Positions 28,103-36,630 of a stretch of 64,000 bases of DNA are shown here, in pieces. Under the pieces are notes generated by a model that saw only the letters and a list, made by a program, of their open reading frames with translations, made no database searches and was not told where the DNA came from. Position 1 is the first letter of the stretch; every line of letters begins with the position of its first letter. The DNA is from Pseudomonas sp. efr-133-TYG-5 (GTDB lineage Bacteria > Pseudomonadota > Gammaproteobacteria > Pseudomonadales > Pseudomonadaceae): NCBI RefSeq assembly GCF_030209175.1, contig NZ_JARVSM010000005.1, forward strand, positions 1-64,000. The letters run 5' to 3'. The translations under genes were made by a program, and so were the position numbers.

Positions 28103-28108
28103 GCGCAC

Positions 28109-28138
28109 ACTATAGGAATGCGCCCACCACACCGTCAA
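28109..28138 (-). promoter_or_regulatory. Sigma70 promoter of the dcw cluster (Pmra)
   Basis: Minus strand -35 TTGACG (28133-28138) and -10 TATAGT (28109-28114) are separated by 18 bases. Transcription would begin about 70 bases before mraZ, inside or just ahead of the MraZ boxes. Confidence 0.75.
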
Positions 28139-28440
28139 GGCGCGGATTAAAGGAAAACCCTTACAGAACGGAGATTTAGGAGCATAAAAGGAGAGGTAAC
28201 GAGAATCTGGCGGATACTTGCGGGCAATAACTTGAGACAGCACTGAAAGCTGCGCTCGAAAGTTAAAGTAATTTGTTAAGAGTAAGATTTTTTCGGTATT
28301 ACAAAAGCGCTTCTGCTGTTGATTGAAGCAAGGTGGGAAATGGCTATTACTGCGTTTGCCGCTGCCGGATATCCAGCGCAGGCCTGCTGATAATAAACAG
28401 CCCTGTCGCCTTTAATTCAAGCAGGGAAAAAGAAAAAGGT
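28139..28440. other. Intergenic region between dcw promoter and rnpB
   Basis: This AT-richer stretch of about 300 bases holds no convincing gene. It contains AT-rich tracts (TAAAGTAATTTGTTAAGAG) that could add upstream promoter elements for the mra promoter. It must also hold the rnpB 3' processing and termination region; I see only weak imperfect hairpins with T runs near 28405-28440. Confidence 0.5.
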
Positions 28441-28794
28441 GGAGAGTCGATCTGTAAGCCGGGTTCTGTCTTGAACAGTCATTCGTCTACGATGGCCATC
28501 ACTGGACATCTTTAGCAACCTACCCGGTCCCAGCGCGGGCCACGCCTTGGGACCCTATTTGGTCTTGCTCCAAGTGGGGTTTACCTAGCCACGAACTGTT
28601 GCCAGACGTGCGGTGCGCTCTTACCGCACCTTTTCACCCTTACCGGCGCCGAAGCGCTTAGGCGGTTATTTTCTGTGGCACTTTCCGTAGGCTCACGCCT
28701 CCCAGGCATTACCTGGCACTTCGCCCTATGGAGCCCGGACTTTCCTCCCCCCCCTAATTTTCATAGAGGGCAGCGACTGTCCGATCGACTCTCC
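28441..28794 (-). ncRNA. rnpB: RNase P RNA (M1 RNA, bacterial type A)
   Basis: RNase P RNA is the ribozyme that trims tRNA 5' leaders. On the minus strand the RNA begins with GAGAGUCGAUCGGACAGUCG and shows the universally conserved GAGGAAAGUCCGGGCUCC, CAGGGUGAAA-like and AGACAGAACCCGGCUUA elements; the 3' end pairs with the 5' end (GAGUCGAUC with GAUCGACUC). About 354 nucleotides, normal for gammaproteobacteria. The run of eight G in the P3-P4 region is longer than I expect but pairs with nothing coding. Ends are given to within a few bases. Confidence 0.95.
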
Positions 28795-28865
28795 GCCGCG
28801 CAGGTTAACGGCACAGCGGCCGAAGAACAAGCGCTAATAGCCGCCGCAGCGCTCGGCGCGACGGG

Positions 28866-29738
28866 TTACGCGCCCTTCTGTTTATCCAGCGCCACCTGAT
28901 AGAGAACGTTTTTCCGCTCGCCGGTGATTTGCGCTGCCAGTGCAGCGGCACGCTTGAGCGGCATCTCTTCGAGCAACAGATCGAGAACGCGCATCGCCTC
29001 GCTGCTGACCGCGTCCTCCGACTCCGGTGGCGTCCAGCCCGCAACCACCACCACGCACTCGCCGCGCTGCTGATTGCTGTCCGCCTCGACGAACGCACGC
29101 AACTCGGCCAATGGCAGGCCCTTGAGGGTCTCGAAGGTTTTGGTCAGCTCACGCGCGAGCAAGGCCGGGCGCTCGCCACCGAACACCGTTTCCATATCCT
29201 GCAGGCATTCAAGGATGCGGTGCGGCGCTTCGTAGAACAGCAGCGTGCGCGGCTCTTCCTTGAGCGCTTCCAGGCGCGCCTTGCGCCCGACCGCTTTGGC
29301 CGGCAGGAAACCTTCGAAGATGAAACGGTCGGACGGCAGGCCTGCCGCGGACAGCGCCGCGATCAACGCACACGCGCCCGGCACCGGCACCACGCTGATC
29401 CCGGCCGCACGCGCCTGACGCACCAAGTGATAACCCGGATCGGAAATCAGCGGCGTACCGGCGTCGGAGATCAGCGCCACGTTGTCGCCGGCCAGCAAGC
29501 GCGTGATAAAGCGGCTGCCCTCATCGCGCTCGTTGTGTTCATGGCAGGCCGCCAGTGGCGTGGCGATGCCGAAGTGCTGCATCAGGCGCTGCGAGTGCCG
29601 GGTATCTTCGGCGGCGATCAGCGCCACCTCGCGGAGGATTTTCAACGCCCGGGCGCTGATGTCGTCCAGGTTGCCGATGGGCGTCGCCACCACATAAAGC
29701 GAGCCAGCAGCGGAATTCAAAGGACCTGGAGCAGTCAA
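28866..29738 (-). CDS. rsmI: 16S rRNA (cytidine-1402-2'-O)-methyltransferase RsmI
   Basis: RsmI adds the 2'-O-methyl group to C1402 of 16S rRNA, next to the RsmH mark. I chose TTG 29738, giving 290 residues beginning MTAPGPLNSAAGSLYVVATPIGN. A good GAGGTG site lies six bases before it. An ATG at 29771 would add 11 residues but has no clear ribosome-binding site. Family motifs are VVATPIGNLDD, AAEDTRHSQRL and SDAGTPLISDPG (SAM site), with the C-terminal KRAAALAAQITGERKN. The gene runs away from lpoA, with rnpB downstream. Confidence 0.93.
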   Translation of the reverse strand: MTAPGPLNSAAGSLYVVATPIGNLDDISARALKILREVALIAAEDTRHSQRLMQHFGIATPLAACHEHNERDEGSRFITRLLAGDNVALISDAGTPLISDPGYHLVRQARAAGISVVPVPGACALIAALSAAGLPSDRFIFEGFLPAKAVGRKARLEALKEEPRTLLFYEAPHRILECLQDMETVFGGERPALLARELTKTFETLKGLPLAELRAFVEADSNQQRGECVVVVAGWTPPESEDAVSSEAMRVLDLLLEEMPLKRAAALAAQITGERKNVLYQVALDKQKGA

Positions 29739-29948
29739 AGCGCACACCTCATGATCGGTAAAAGCGGGCATTGTAGCGCGTCATGCGCCTGGCGACTTGC
29801 AAGGCCGCGCGGCGGTTTCGCTGCCGATTGTGCGGCGCCGCAACATTTGCTCCAGCTAAATTGACGGTTTCACGCCACTAACATCGCGCCCCGGCCAGCG
29901 CTTGGGTACAATTCCACGCTAATTTGATCGAGTATCAGGAACACTTAC

Positions 29949-31760
29949 ATGATCGCTTGCCTGCGGCTGTTCACTGCCCTCTGCCTCGCTGCCTTGCTGG
30001 CGGCCTGCGCCAGCTCTCCCTCCTCCAGCCTTGGCGAACTTCCACGGACCCCGGATGCCAGCATCGAGCAGCTGCTCGAACAGGCCGCCCAGAGCAAAAC
30101 CCCGGACAAGGCCGCCGTGTTGCGCCTGAGTGCGGCGGATCTGGCCTATCGTCAGGGTAACGCCGGGCAGTCCGCGCAGATCCTGCAACAAGTGCCGATG
30201 GATGTGCTCAAGCCAGGCCAGCAGGTGCTTGCCAGCACCCTGTCCGCCGAACTGGCGATGACCCGCAACCAGCCGAAAGCCGCGCTGACCGCCCTGACTC
30301 ACCCGAGCCTGCAGCGCCTGGGCGAGATGTCGCCAGAGCTGCAGGTGCGTACCGGCACCGTGCATGCCCGCGCCCTCGAAGCCGATGGCCAGACCCTGGC
30401 CGCCGCCCGCGAGCGAGTGTTCATTGCGCCGATGCTGGAAGGTGAAGCAGCGAGCAAGAACCACGAAGCGATCTGGACCCTGGTGGCGTCGCTGCCAGCC
30501 GATCAATTGCAGGCCGGCAGCAACGACGATCTCGGCGGCTGGCTGAGCCTGGCCCTGGCGGTGAAAACCGCTGGCACCCTGGAACAGCAACAGGCCGCCA
30601 TCGATGCCTGGCGCGCCCAGCACGCCAAACATCCGGCAGCGATCAACCTGCCGCTGCCGCTGACCAAACTCAAGGAACTGGCCAGCCAGCCCCTGAGCAA
30701 GATTGCCCTGCTGCTGCCGCAGGACGGCCAGCTGGCGTCGGTCGGCAAGGCCCTGCGCGAAGGCTTCATGGCAGCGCACTACCAGGCGCAACAGGCCGGG
30801 CAGAAACCACCGGCCATCGAGTTCTACGACAGCTCGAAACTGACCTCGATGGACGAGTTCTACCGCAAGGCCCAGGCCGACGGCGTGCAACTGGTGGTCG
30901 GCCCACTGGAGAAACCTCTGGTCAAACAGCTGAGCAGCCGTCCACAACTGCCGATCACCACCCTGGCGCTGAACTACAGCGAAGGCGAGCAAGGTCCGCC
31001 GCAACTGTTCCAGTTCGGCCTGGCCGCTGAAGACGAAGCCCGCGAAGTCTCCCGTCGCGCCCGTGCCGACGGCCTGCATCGCGCTGCGATCATGGTGCCG
31101 AAAGGCGAATGGGGCGACCGTGTCCTGCGCGCCTTCAGCCAGGACTGGCAAGCCAACGGCGGCAGCATCGTGGCCACCGAACGCGTCGATCAGCCGGTGC
31201 AGCTGGCCCAGCAGATCGCCGACATGTTCCAGCTGCGCCAGAGCGAAGCTCGCGCCAAGAGCCTGCAGAATGCCGCCGGCACCAACGTTGCCGCACAGCC
31301 GTCGCGTCGCCAGGACATCGAATTCATCTTCCTCGCCGCGACCCCGCAACAGGCGCAGCAGATCAAGCCGACCCTGAACTTCCAGTACGCCGGTGACGTG
31401 CCGGTCTACGCGACTTCCCACGTGTTCAGCGCCAGTGGTGACGTCAACCAGTACAACGACATGAACGGCGTGCGCTTCTGCGAAACCCCGTGGCTGCTGG
31501 AAACCAGCGACCCGCTGCGCCAGCAGGTCATCGCACAATGGCCACAGGCCGCTGGCAGCCTCGGTCGCCTGTACGCCATGGGTGTTGACGCCTATCGTCT
31601 GGCCCCGCGCCTGGGTCAACTCAAGGCTCTGCCGGACAGCCGTATCGAAGGTCAGTCGGGCAGCCTCGGCATGACCCAGACCCAACGCGTGGTGCGCCAG
31701 TTGCCATGGGCACAGTTCGTCAGCGGTCAGGTCCAGCGCCTGCCGGACACTCCGCGCTGA
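29949..31760 (+). CDS. lpoA: Penicillin-binding protein activator LpoA
   Basis: LpoA is an outer-membrane lipoprotein that reaches through the periplasm to activate PBP1A. It has 603 residues, with a signal peptide and lipobox LLAAC (Cys20). The N-terminal half is a TPR-like helical domain rich in Ala, Gln and Leu. The C-terminal half (from about 245, LSKIALLLPQDGQLASVGKALREGF) has the periplasmic-binding-protein fold typical of the YraM family. ATG 29949 is preceded by AGGAA. A possible -10 TACAAT lies near 29907. The next gene overlaps its stop by one base. Confidence 0.95.
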   Translation: MIACLRLFTALCLAALLAACASSPSSSLGELPRTPDASIEQLLEQAAQSKTPDKAAVLRLSAADLAYRQGNAGQSAQILQQVPMDVLKPGQQVLASTLSAELAMTRNQPKAALTALTHPSLQRLGEMSPELQVRTGTVHARALEADGQTLAAARERVFIAPMLEGEAASKNHEAIWTLVASLPADQLQAGSNDDLGGWLSLALAVKTAGTLEQQQAAIDAWRAQHAKHPAAINLPLPLTKLKELASQPLSKIALLLPQDGQLASVGKALREGFMAAHYQAQQAGQKPPAIEFYDSSKLTSMDEFYRKAQADGVQLVVGPLEKPLVKQLSSRPQLPITTLALNYSEGEQGPPQLFQFGLAAEDEAREVSRRARADGLHRAAIMVPKGEWGDRVLRAFSQDWQANGGSIVATERVDQPVQLAQQIADMFQLRQSEARAKSLQNAAGTNVAAQPSRRQDIEFIFLAATPQQAQQIKPTLNFQYAGDVPVYATSHVFSASGDVNQYNDMNGVRFCETPWLLETSDPLRQQVIAQWPQAAGSLGRLYAMGVDAYRLAPRLGQLKALPDSRIEGQSGSLGMTQTQRVVRQLPWAQFVSGQVQRLPDTPR

Positions 31761-32122
31761 TGCCCGACCGGTCACACCTGCAAAGCGGCAAGGATGCCGA
31801 GCGCCGGGCGCTCGAGCATCTGCAACACCAGGGTCTGCGCCTGCTGGCGCAGAACTGGACATGCAAACGCGGTGAGCTTGATCTGGTCATGCTTGATGGC
31901 GATACAGTAGTATTCGTCGAAGTCCGTTACCGTAAGAACACTCAATGGGGCGGCGCACTCGATAGCATCGATGAGCGCAAACGGCAGAAGCTGATTTTCG
32001 CCGCGCAGTATTTTCTTCAGCGCGAGACGCGCTGGGCCAATTCCCCCTGCCGCTTCGACGTGGTGGCTATCGACAGCCATCAGGATCCGTTGAACTGGTT
32101 GCAGAATGCTTTCGACAGTTGA
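31760..32122 (+). CDS. yraN: YraN family protein (UPF0102), endonuclease-like fold
   Basis: This 120-residue protein belongs to the conserved UPF0102 family, whose fold resembles Holliday-junction resolvases and PD-(D/E)XK nucleases. The putative active-site residues are visible in KRGELDLVMLDGDTVVFVEVRYRK (E, D, then E-x-R). Its function is not established. ATG 31760 overlaps the lpoA stop (TGATG). Longer readings back to 31706 lie in lpoA. Confidence 0.92.
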   Translation: MPDRSHLQSGKDAERRALEHLQHQGLRLLAQNWTCKRGELDLVMLDGDTVVFVEVRYRKNTQWGGALDSIDERKRQKLIFAAQYFLQRETRWANSPCRFDVVAIDSHQDPLNWLQNAFDS

Positions 32123-32224
32123 TCGACTGCACCGACCCGGACATATTCACTCAACATTTTTGCTCTTTGCTTTGCGGGCTGCACATTCATGTGCCGGACA
32201 TCCGCGCTAATCAAGGTCACACAG

Positions 32225-32818
32225 ATGGACATGCAATCCCGAATTCGCCAGCTTTTCCAGGCCAGCATCGACACCAAGCAACAGGCGATGGACGTACTTG
32301 CACCGCACATCGAGCAAGCCAGCCAGGTGATGGTCAACGCCCTGCTCAACGAAGGCAAAATGCTTTCGTGCGGCAACGGTGGCTCCGCCGGCGACGCCCA
32401 GCACTTCTCTTCGGAGCTGCTCAACCGCTTCGAGCGCGAGCGCCCGAGCCTGCCGGCCATCGCCCTGACCACCGACAGTTCGACCATCACTTCGATTGCC
32501 AACGACTACAGCTACAACGAAGTGTTCTCCAAGCAGATCCGCGCACTCGGCCAACCAGGGGATGTGTTGCTGGCCATTTCGACCAGCGGCAACTCGGCAA
32601 ACATTATTCAGGCGATCCAGGCCGCACATGATCGCGAAATGATTGTCGTAGCATTGACCGGACGCGATGGCGGCGGCATGGCGTCGCTGCTGTTGCCCGA
32701 GGACGTCGAGATTCGCGTACCGGCCAACGTCACCGCACGTATTCAGGAAGTCCACTTGCTGGCGATCCATTGCCTTTGCGATCTGATCGACAGCCAACTG
32801 TTCGGGAGTGAAGAATGA
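32225..32818 (+). CDS. SIS-domain protein: phosphoheptose isomerase (GmhA) / DiaA-like
   Basis: The 197-residue protein has one SIS sugar-phosphate isomerase domain: LSCGNGGSAGDAQHF, AISTSGNSANII and ALTGRDGGGMA. GmhA converts sedoheptulose-7-phosphate to heptose-7-phosphate for LPS core. DiaA instead binds DnaA and times replication. The position (lpoA-yraN-this-BON) matches E. coli diaA. Yet the residues corresponding to GmhA catalytic Glu and His are kept (FSSELLNRF and RIQEVHLLAIH), whereas I recall DiaA as lacking the Glu. Pseudomonas annotations usually call it GmhA. I leave the symbol open. ATG 32225 gives the conserved MDMQSRIRQLFQ start; it overlaps the next gene (ATGA). Confidence 0.9.
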   Translation: MDMQSRIRQLFQASIDTKQQAMDVLAPHIEQASQVMVNALLNEGKMLSCGNGGSAGDAQHFSSELLNRFERERPSLPAIALTTDSSTITSIANDYSYNEVFSKQIRALGQPGDVLLAISTSGNSANIIQAIQAAHDREMIVVALTGRDGGGMASLLLPEDVEIRVPANVTARIQEVHLLAIHCLCDLIDSQLFGSEE

Positions 32819-33393
32819 CCCCTAATCGCCTTGGCCTTCTGGCCTTGACTCTGTGCCTCGGCATCAGCGGCTGCACCTCGGTGGTGAATGCCAGCCGTGA
32901 AGCGCCGATCGAAGACGACCGCGGCACGCGCACCTTCGGCAGCAAGATCGACGACTCGTTGATCGAGACCAAGGTCGGCGTCAACGTGGCCAAGGCCGAT
33001 CCGGCCCTGGACAACGATTCGCACATCGTCGTCACCAGCTTCAACGGCGTCGTGCTGCTGGCCGGCCAGACCCCGCGCGAAGACCTCAAGGCCAAGGCCG
33101 AACAGGCCGCCGGCAATGTGCAGCGGGTGAAAAAAGTGCACAACGAACTGCAGATCCTGCAGCCCTCCTCCCTGCTGGCGCGCCAGAACGATGCCTGGCT
33201 GACCACCAAGATCAAGACCCAGATGCTCACCGACGCCAGCATTCCCGGCTCGCGCATCAAGGTCGTGACCGAGAACGGCATCGTCTACCTGCTGGGTCTG
33301 CTGACCAAACAGGAAGCGGCCCAGGCGACCAATCTGGTCCAGGGTGTTTCCGGCGTGCAGAAGATTGTGAAGCTGTTCGAGTACATCGACTGA
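32815..33393 (+). CDS. BON-domain outer-membrane lipoprotein (DolP/YraP-like)
   Basis: The 192-residue lipoprotein has lipobox GISGC with Cys20. It carries two BON domains, at about 45-110 (IDDSLIETKVGVNVAKADPA...) and 120-190 (DAWLTTKIKTQMLTDASIPGSRIKV). E. coli DolP, in the same gene position, supports outer-membrane integrity and BAM function at the division site; the same role here is an inference. It overlaps the SIS gene stop and ends the operon at a strong terminator. Confidence 0.93.
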   Translation: MTPNRLGLLALTLCLGISGCTSVVNASREAPIEDDRGTRTFGSKIDDSLIETKVGVNVAKADPALDNDSHIVVTSFNGVVLLAGQTPREDLKAKAEQAAGNVQRVKKVHNELQILQPSSLLARQNDAWLTTKIKTQMLTDASIPGSRIKVVTENGIVYLLGLLTKQEAAQATNLVQGVSGVQKIVKLFEYID

Positions 33394-33411
33394 GCATGAC
33401 TCGGCGGCAAT

Positions 33412-33443
33412 AAAAAAGGCGACCCTTGCGGGTCGCCTTTTTT
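33412..33443 (+). terminator. Bidirectional Rho-independent terminator (BON gene / sspB)
   Basis: GGCGACCC-TTGC-GGGTCGCC is a perfect 8-bp hairpin with six T on one side and six A on the other, so it can end both converging transcripts. Confidence 0.93.
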
Positions 33444-33855
33444 ATTTCACCACTTTCAGGCTTGGCCGGCCGCTGGGGCGCGGCGGCTCGCTGTCCGGTG
33501 GCGGCAGATCGTCATCCGGCTCGATGTCGTCCTCGTCGTCCATGGGCGACTCGAGGTCGAACACCATGCCCTGGCCATTCTCCCGGGCGTAGATACCCAG
33601 AATCGCGGCAATCGGCACGTACAGGCTGTGCGGGACGCCACCGAAGCGACCTTCAAAGGTCACCACGTCGTTGTCCATGTGCAAATGCCGCACGGCACTG
33701 GGCGAAATGTTCAGGACAATCTGCCCGTCACTGGCGAAACCCTGCGGCACCTGCACCGCCGGGTATTCGGAATTGACCAGCATGTGCGGGGTGCAATCGT
33801 TATCCACAATCCACTCGTAGAGCGCGCGGACCAGATAAGGTCGACTGGAGTTCAT
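33442..33855 (-). CDS. sspB: ClpXP protease specificity-enhancing factor SspB
   Basis: SspB is a 137-residue adaptor that delivers ssrA-tagged proteins to ClpXP. The N-terminal substrate-binding domain begins SSRPYLVRALYEWIVDNDCTPH. An acidic linker follows (EDDIEPDDDLPP), and the protein ends in GRPSLKVVK, the conserved ClpX-docking peptide. It is downstream of sspA with a 16-base gap, and its stop reaches the shared terminator. Confidence 0.97.
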   Translation of the reverse strand: MNSSRPYLVRALYEWIVDNDCTPHMLVNSEYPAVQVPQGFASDGQIVLNISPSAVRHLHMDNDVVTFEGRFGGVPHSLYVPIAAILGIYARENGQGMVFDLESPMDDEDDIEPDDDLPPPDSEPPRPSGRPSLKVVK

Positions 33856-33871
33856 AGCGGCTCCTTAAGCC

Positions 33872-34489
33872 TTAGCGCATGTCGCGTTCGACACCAGACA
33901 GACTCGCCTGGAATGCCTCACGCGCAAACTGACGCTCCATGTAATCAAGCAGCGGCTTGGCAGGCCGCGGCAGTTCTATACCCAGAATCGGCAGACGCCA
34001 GAGTATTGGCAATAGGCAGCAATCCACCAGACTTTGTTCCTCACTGAGGAAAAACGGCTTGTCGGCGAACAACGGCGACACGCCGGTCAGGCTTTCCCGC
34101 AATTCCTTGCGTGCCACGACACGGGCCGCTTCCTTGGTCCGCGAATCCAGAATCAGATCCACCAGACCACACCAGTCACGCTGGATGCGGTGCATCAGCA
34201 GACGGCTGTTGGCACGCGCCACCGGGTAAACCGGCATCAGTGGCGGATGCGGGTAACGCTCATCCAGATATTCCATCACCACGGTCGACTCCCACAACGC
34301 CAGGTCACGATCGACCAGCGTGGGCAGACTGCCGTAAGGGTTTACCTCAATCAGTTTAGGCGGCTGGCGACCCGCTTCAACGTAAATGATTTCGGCGCTG
34401 ACACCCTTCTCTGCAAGCACGATGCGCACTCGGTGGGAATAGTGGTCGGCGGGGTCGGAGTAACAGGCCAACCGATTGGTCACGCCCAT
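33872..34489 (-). CDS. sspA: Stringent starvation protein A
   Basis: SspA is a 205-residue glutathione-S-transferase-fold protein that binds RNA polymerase and changes promoter use in starvation and stationary phase. The N-terminal thioredoxin-like domain starts LACYSDPADHYSHRVRIVLAEKGV. The PHPPLMPVYPVARANSRLLM segment is the SspA signature. An AGGAGG site precedes the ATG by six bases. It forms an operon with sspB. Confidence 0.97.
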   Translation of the reverse strand: MGVTNRLACYSDPADHYSHRVRIVLAEKGVSAEIIYVEAGRQPPKLIEVNPYGSLPTLVDRDLALWESTVVMEYLDERYPHPPLMPVYPVARANSRLLMHRIQRDWCGLVDLILDSRTKEAARVVARKELRESLTGVSPLFADKPFFLSEEQSLVDCCLLPILWRLPILGIELPRPAKPLLDYMERQFAREAFQASLSGVERDMR

Positions 34490-34526
34490 GGCGATCCTCC
34501 TCGCTTGTTGAAATTATCGGAGCCGG

Positions 34527-34610
34527 AAAAACGCGCGCGCCCAGAGGGCGCCTCCCGCAACGTCTGGCGAACCGGACCTTGCGTTTTCAGAGGCGCCCTT
34601 GGGCGCGCGC
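34527..34610 (-). terminator. Long-stem terminator between petC and sspA
   Basis: Arms at 34533-34554 and 34590-34610 are nearly perfect complements (about 21 bp, with one small bulge/mismatch), around a 35-base loop. Minus-strand T run (TTTTT, 34527-34531) follows. This ends the petABC transcript and insulates sspAB. The stem is much longer than usual here. Confidence 0.8.
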
Positions 34611-34636
34611 GATTAACAGCAATTGCTTGAAGCGTA

Positions 34637-35419
34637 TCAGTGCACGTCTTTCCAGTATTCACGCTTGAGCAGGTAGGCGAACACAAAGAAGAACGCCAGG
34701 TACAGCAAGACGTAAGTACCGATGCGCTGATGTTGCAGCTTAACCGGGTTAGCCGAGTAAGCCAGGAAGGTTACCAGATTCTTGACCTTCTCATCGAACT
34801 GCTCTTCGTTCAGAGTCCCGGTTTTCGGCACGATGGTCAGTTGATCGCACGCCTCATGCGTCAGCGGCGTACCGGTCAGCGGATCATATTGCTTCTTGCC
34901 GTCCTCGACGATCTGCACCTGCTTGCAGCCCACGACCTGGCGACCTTGCAGGCCCACCAGCACGTTAGGCATGCCGACGTTGGGGAAGACCTTGTTGTTC
35001 ACGCCCCATGGACGTGCCGGATCTTCGTAGAACGAACGCAGATAACCGTAGAGCCAGTCGGTGCCACGCACGCGTGCCACCAGGGTCAGGTCCGGCGGCG
35101 CCGCACCGAACCAGGTCTTGGCGTCGGCCGGCTGCATGCCGATGTTCATGTGATCGCCGATCTTGGCACCCGTGAACACCAGCTTCTCCAGCATCATTTC
35201 ATGCGGGACACCGAGGTCATCGGCCACCCGCTCGTAACGCTGGAACTTGGCACTGTGGCAACCCATGCAGTAGTTGGCAAACGTACGTGCACCATCCTGC
35301 AGGGCAGCCTTGTCGGAAACGTCGATGTCGACTTTTTCCAGTTCCGGACCACCGTGTTCGGCAGCGAAAGACAGCACAGGCAGAGCAGCAAAAATCAGAG
35401 CAAAAAATAACTTTTTCAT
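34637..35419 (-). CDS. petC: Cytochrome c1 of the bc1 complex
   Basis: Cytochrome c1 passes electrons from the Rieske protein to cytochrome c. It has 260 residues from ATG 35419, which overlaps the petB stop by one base. Residues 1-18 are a signal peptide (MKKLFFALIFAALPVLSFA). The haem site is CMGCH (YCMGCHSAKFQRY). Axial-ligand region IGMQPADAKTWFG follows, and a C-terminal TM anchor (YVLLYLAFFFVFAYLL) ends in a basic tail. Length is normal for separate c1. Confidence 0.97.
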   Translation of the reverse strand: MKKLFFALIFAALPVLSFAAEHGGPELEKVDIDVSDKAALQDGARTFANYCMGCHSAKFQRYERVADDLGVPHEMMLEKLVFTGAKIGDHMNIGMQPADAKTWFGAAPPDLTLVARVRGTDWLYGYLRSFYEDPARPWGVNNKVFPNVGMPNVLVGLQGRQVVGCKQVQIVEDGKKQYDPLTGTPLTHEACDQLTIVPKTGTLNEEQFDEKVKNLVTFLAYSANPVKLQHQRIGTYVLLYLAFFFVFAYLLKREYWKDVH

Positions 35420-36630
35420 CAGCCAGTCACCCTTTCCGGAACCGGTTTGGTCTTCTCGAGCCTGGTGTAGAACGGCATCAGAATGAAGTAGGCGAAGTAC
35501 AGGATGGTGCACACCTGCGACAGCAGCGTACGTTCCGGCGTCGGGGCGAGCACACCGAGAATGCCGAGGATGACGAACGAAATGCAGAACACCACCAGCC
35601 AGATCTTGCTCAGCCAGCCCTTGTAGCGCATCGATTTGACCGGACTGCGGTCCAGCCACGGCAGCACGAACAGCACCGCAATCGCCGCCCCCATGGCGAT
35701 GACGCCGAAGAGTTTGTCAGGGACTGCGCGCAGGATTGCGTAGAACGGCGTGAAGTACCAGACCGGCGCAATGTGCTCAGGTGTCTTGAACGGGTTGGCC
35801 TGCTCGAAGTTTGGTTTTTCGAGGAAGTAGCCGCCCATTTCCGGGAAGAAGAACACAATGAAGCAGAAGATAAACAGGAACACTACCACGCCGACGATGT
35901 CTTTCACGGTGTAGTACGGGTGGAAGGCGATGCCGTCCAGCGGGATCCCGTTCTCGTCCTTGTGCTTCTTGATGTCGACGCCGTCGGGGTTGTTCGAACC
36001 GACTTCGTGCAGCGCCAGAATGTGCAGCACCACCAGACCGAGAATGACGATCGGCAAGGCCACCACGTGCAGGGCGAAGAAGCGGTTCAGGGTGATCCCG
36101 GAAATCAGGTAGTCACCGCGAATCCACTGGGTCAGGTCGTTGCCGATGACCGGGATCGCGCCGAACAGCGAGATGATCACCTGAGCCCCCCAGTAGGACA
36201 TCTGGCCCCATGGCAGCAGATAACCCATGAAGGCTTCGGCCATCAGCGCCAGGTAGATCAGCATGCCGAACACCCAGACCAGCTCGCGCGGCTTCTGGTA
36301 CGAACCGTAGAGCAGGCCACGGAACATGTGCAGATAGACCACGATGAAGAACGCCGAGGCGCCGGTGGAGTGCAGCAGACGCAGGATCGAGCCGTACTCG
36401 ACGTCGCGCATGATGTATTCGACGGAAGCGAACGCTTCTTCTGCCGACGGGGTGTAGCTCATCGTCAGCCAGACACCGGTGACGATCTGGTTGACCAGCA
36501 CCAACAGCGCCAGGGAGCCGAAGAAGTAGAAGAAGTTGAAGTTTTTCGGAGCGTAATACTTGCTGAGATGGTCTTCCCACATCTTGGTGGCGGGGAAGCG
36601 CGCATCAACCCAATCCATGAACTTGCTCAT
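35419..36630 (-). CDS. petB: Cytochrome b of the bc1 complex
   Basis: Cytochrome b oxidises and reduces quinol at its Qo and Qi sites. It has 403 residues from ATG 36630 (one-base overlap with the petA stop); a GTG one codon earlier is possible. Eight TM helices carry the haem His pairs (HSTGASAFFIVVYLHMFRG and RFFALHVVALPIVILGLVVLHI). The Qo-loop motif reads PVWY instead of PEWY, a variant I know from beta/gammaproteobacterial bc1 complexes. Confidence 0.97.
   Translation of the reverse strand: MSKFMDWVDARFPATKMWEDHLSKYYAPKNFNFFYFFGSLALLVLVNQIVTGVWLTMSYTPSAEEAFASVEYIMRDVEYGSILRLLHSTGASAFFIVVYLHMFRGLLYGSYQKPRELVWVFGMLIYLALMAEAFMGYLLPWGQMSYWGAQVIISLFGAIPVIGNDLTQWIRGDYLISGITLNRFFALHVVALPIVILGLVVLHILALHEVGSNNPDGVDIKKHKDENGIPLDGIAFHPYYTVKDIVGVVVFLFIFCFIVFFFPEMGGYFLEKPNFEQANPFKTPEHIAPVWYFTPFYAILRAVPDKLFGVIAMGAAIAVLFVLPWLDRSPVKSMRYKGWLSKIWLVVFCISFVILGILGVLAPTPERTLLSQVCTILYFAYFILMPFYTRLEKTKPVPERVTG

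Noticed and set aside
28441..28794. Short open frames inside rnpB
   Set aside because: The sequence is RNase P RNA with conserved core elements; no coding signal.
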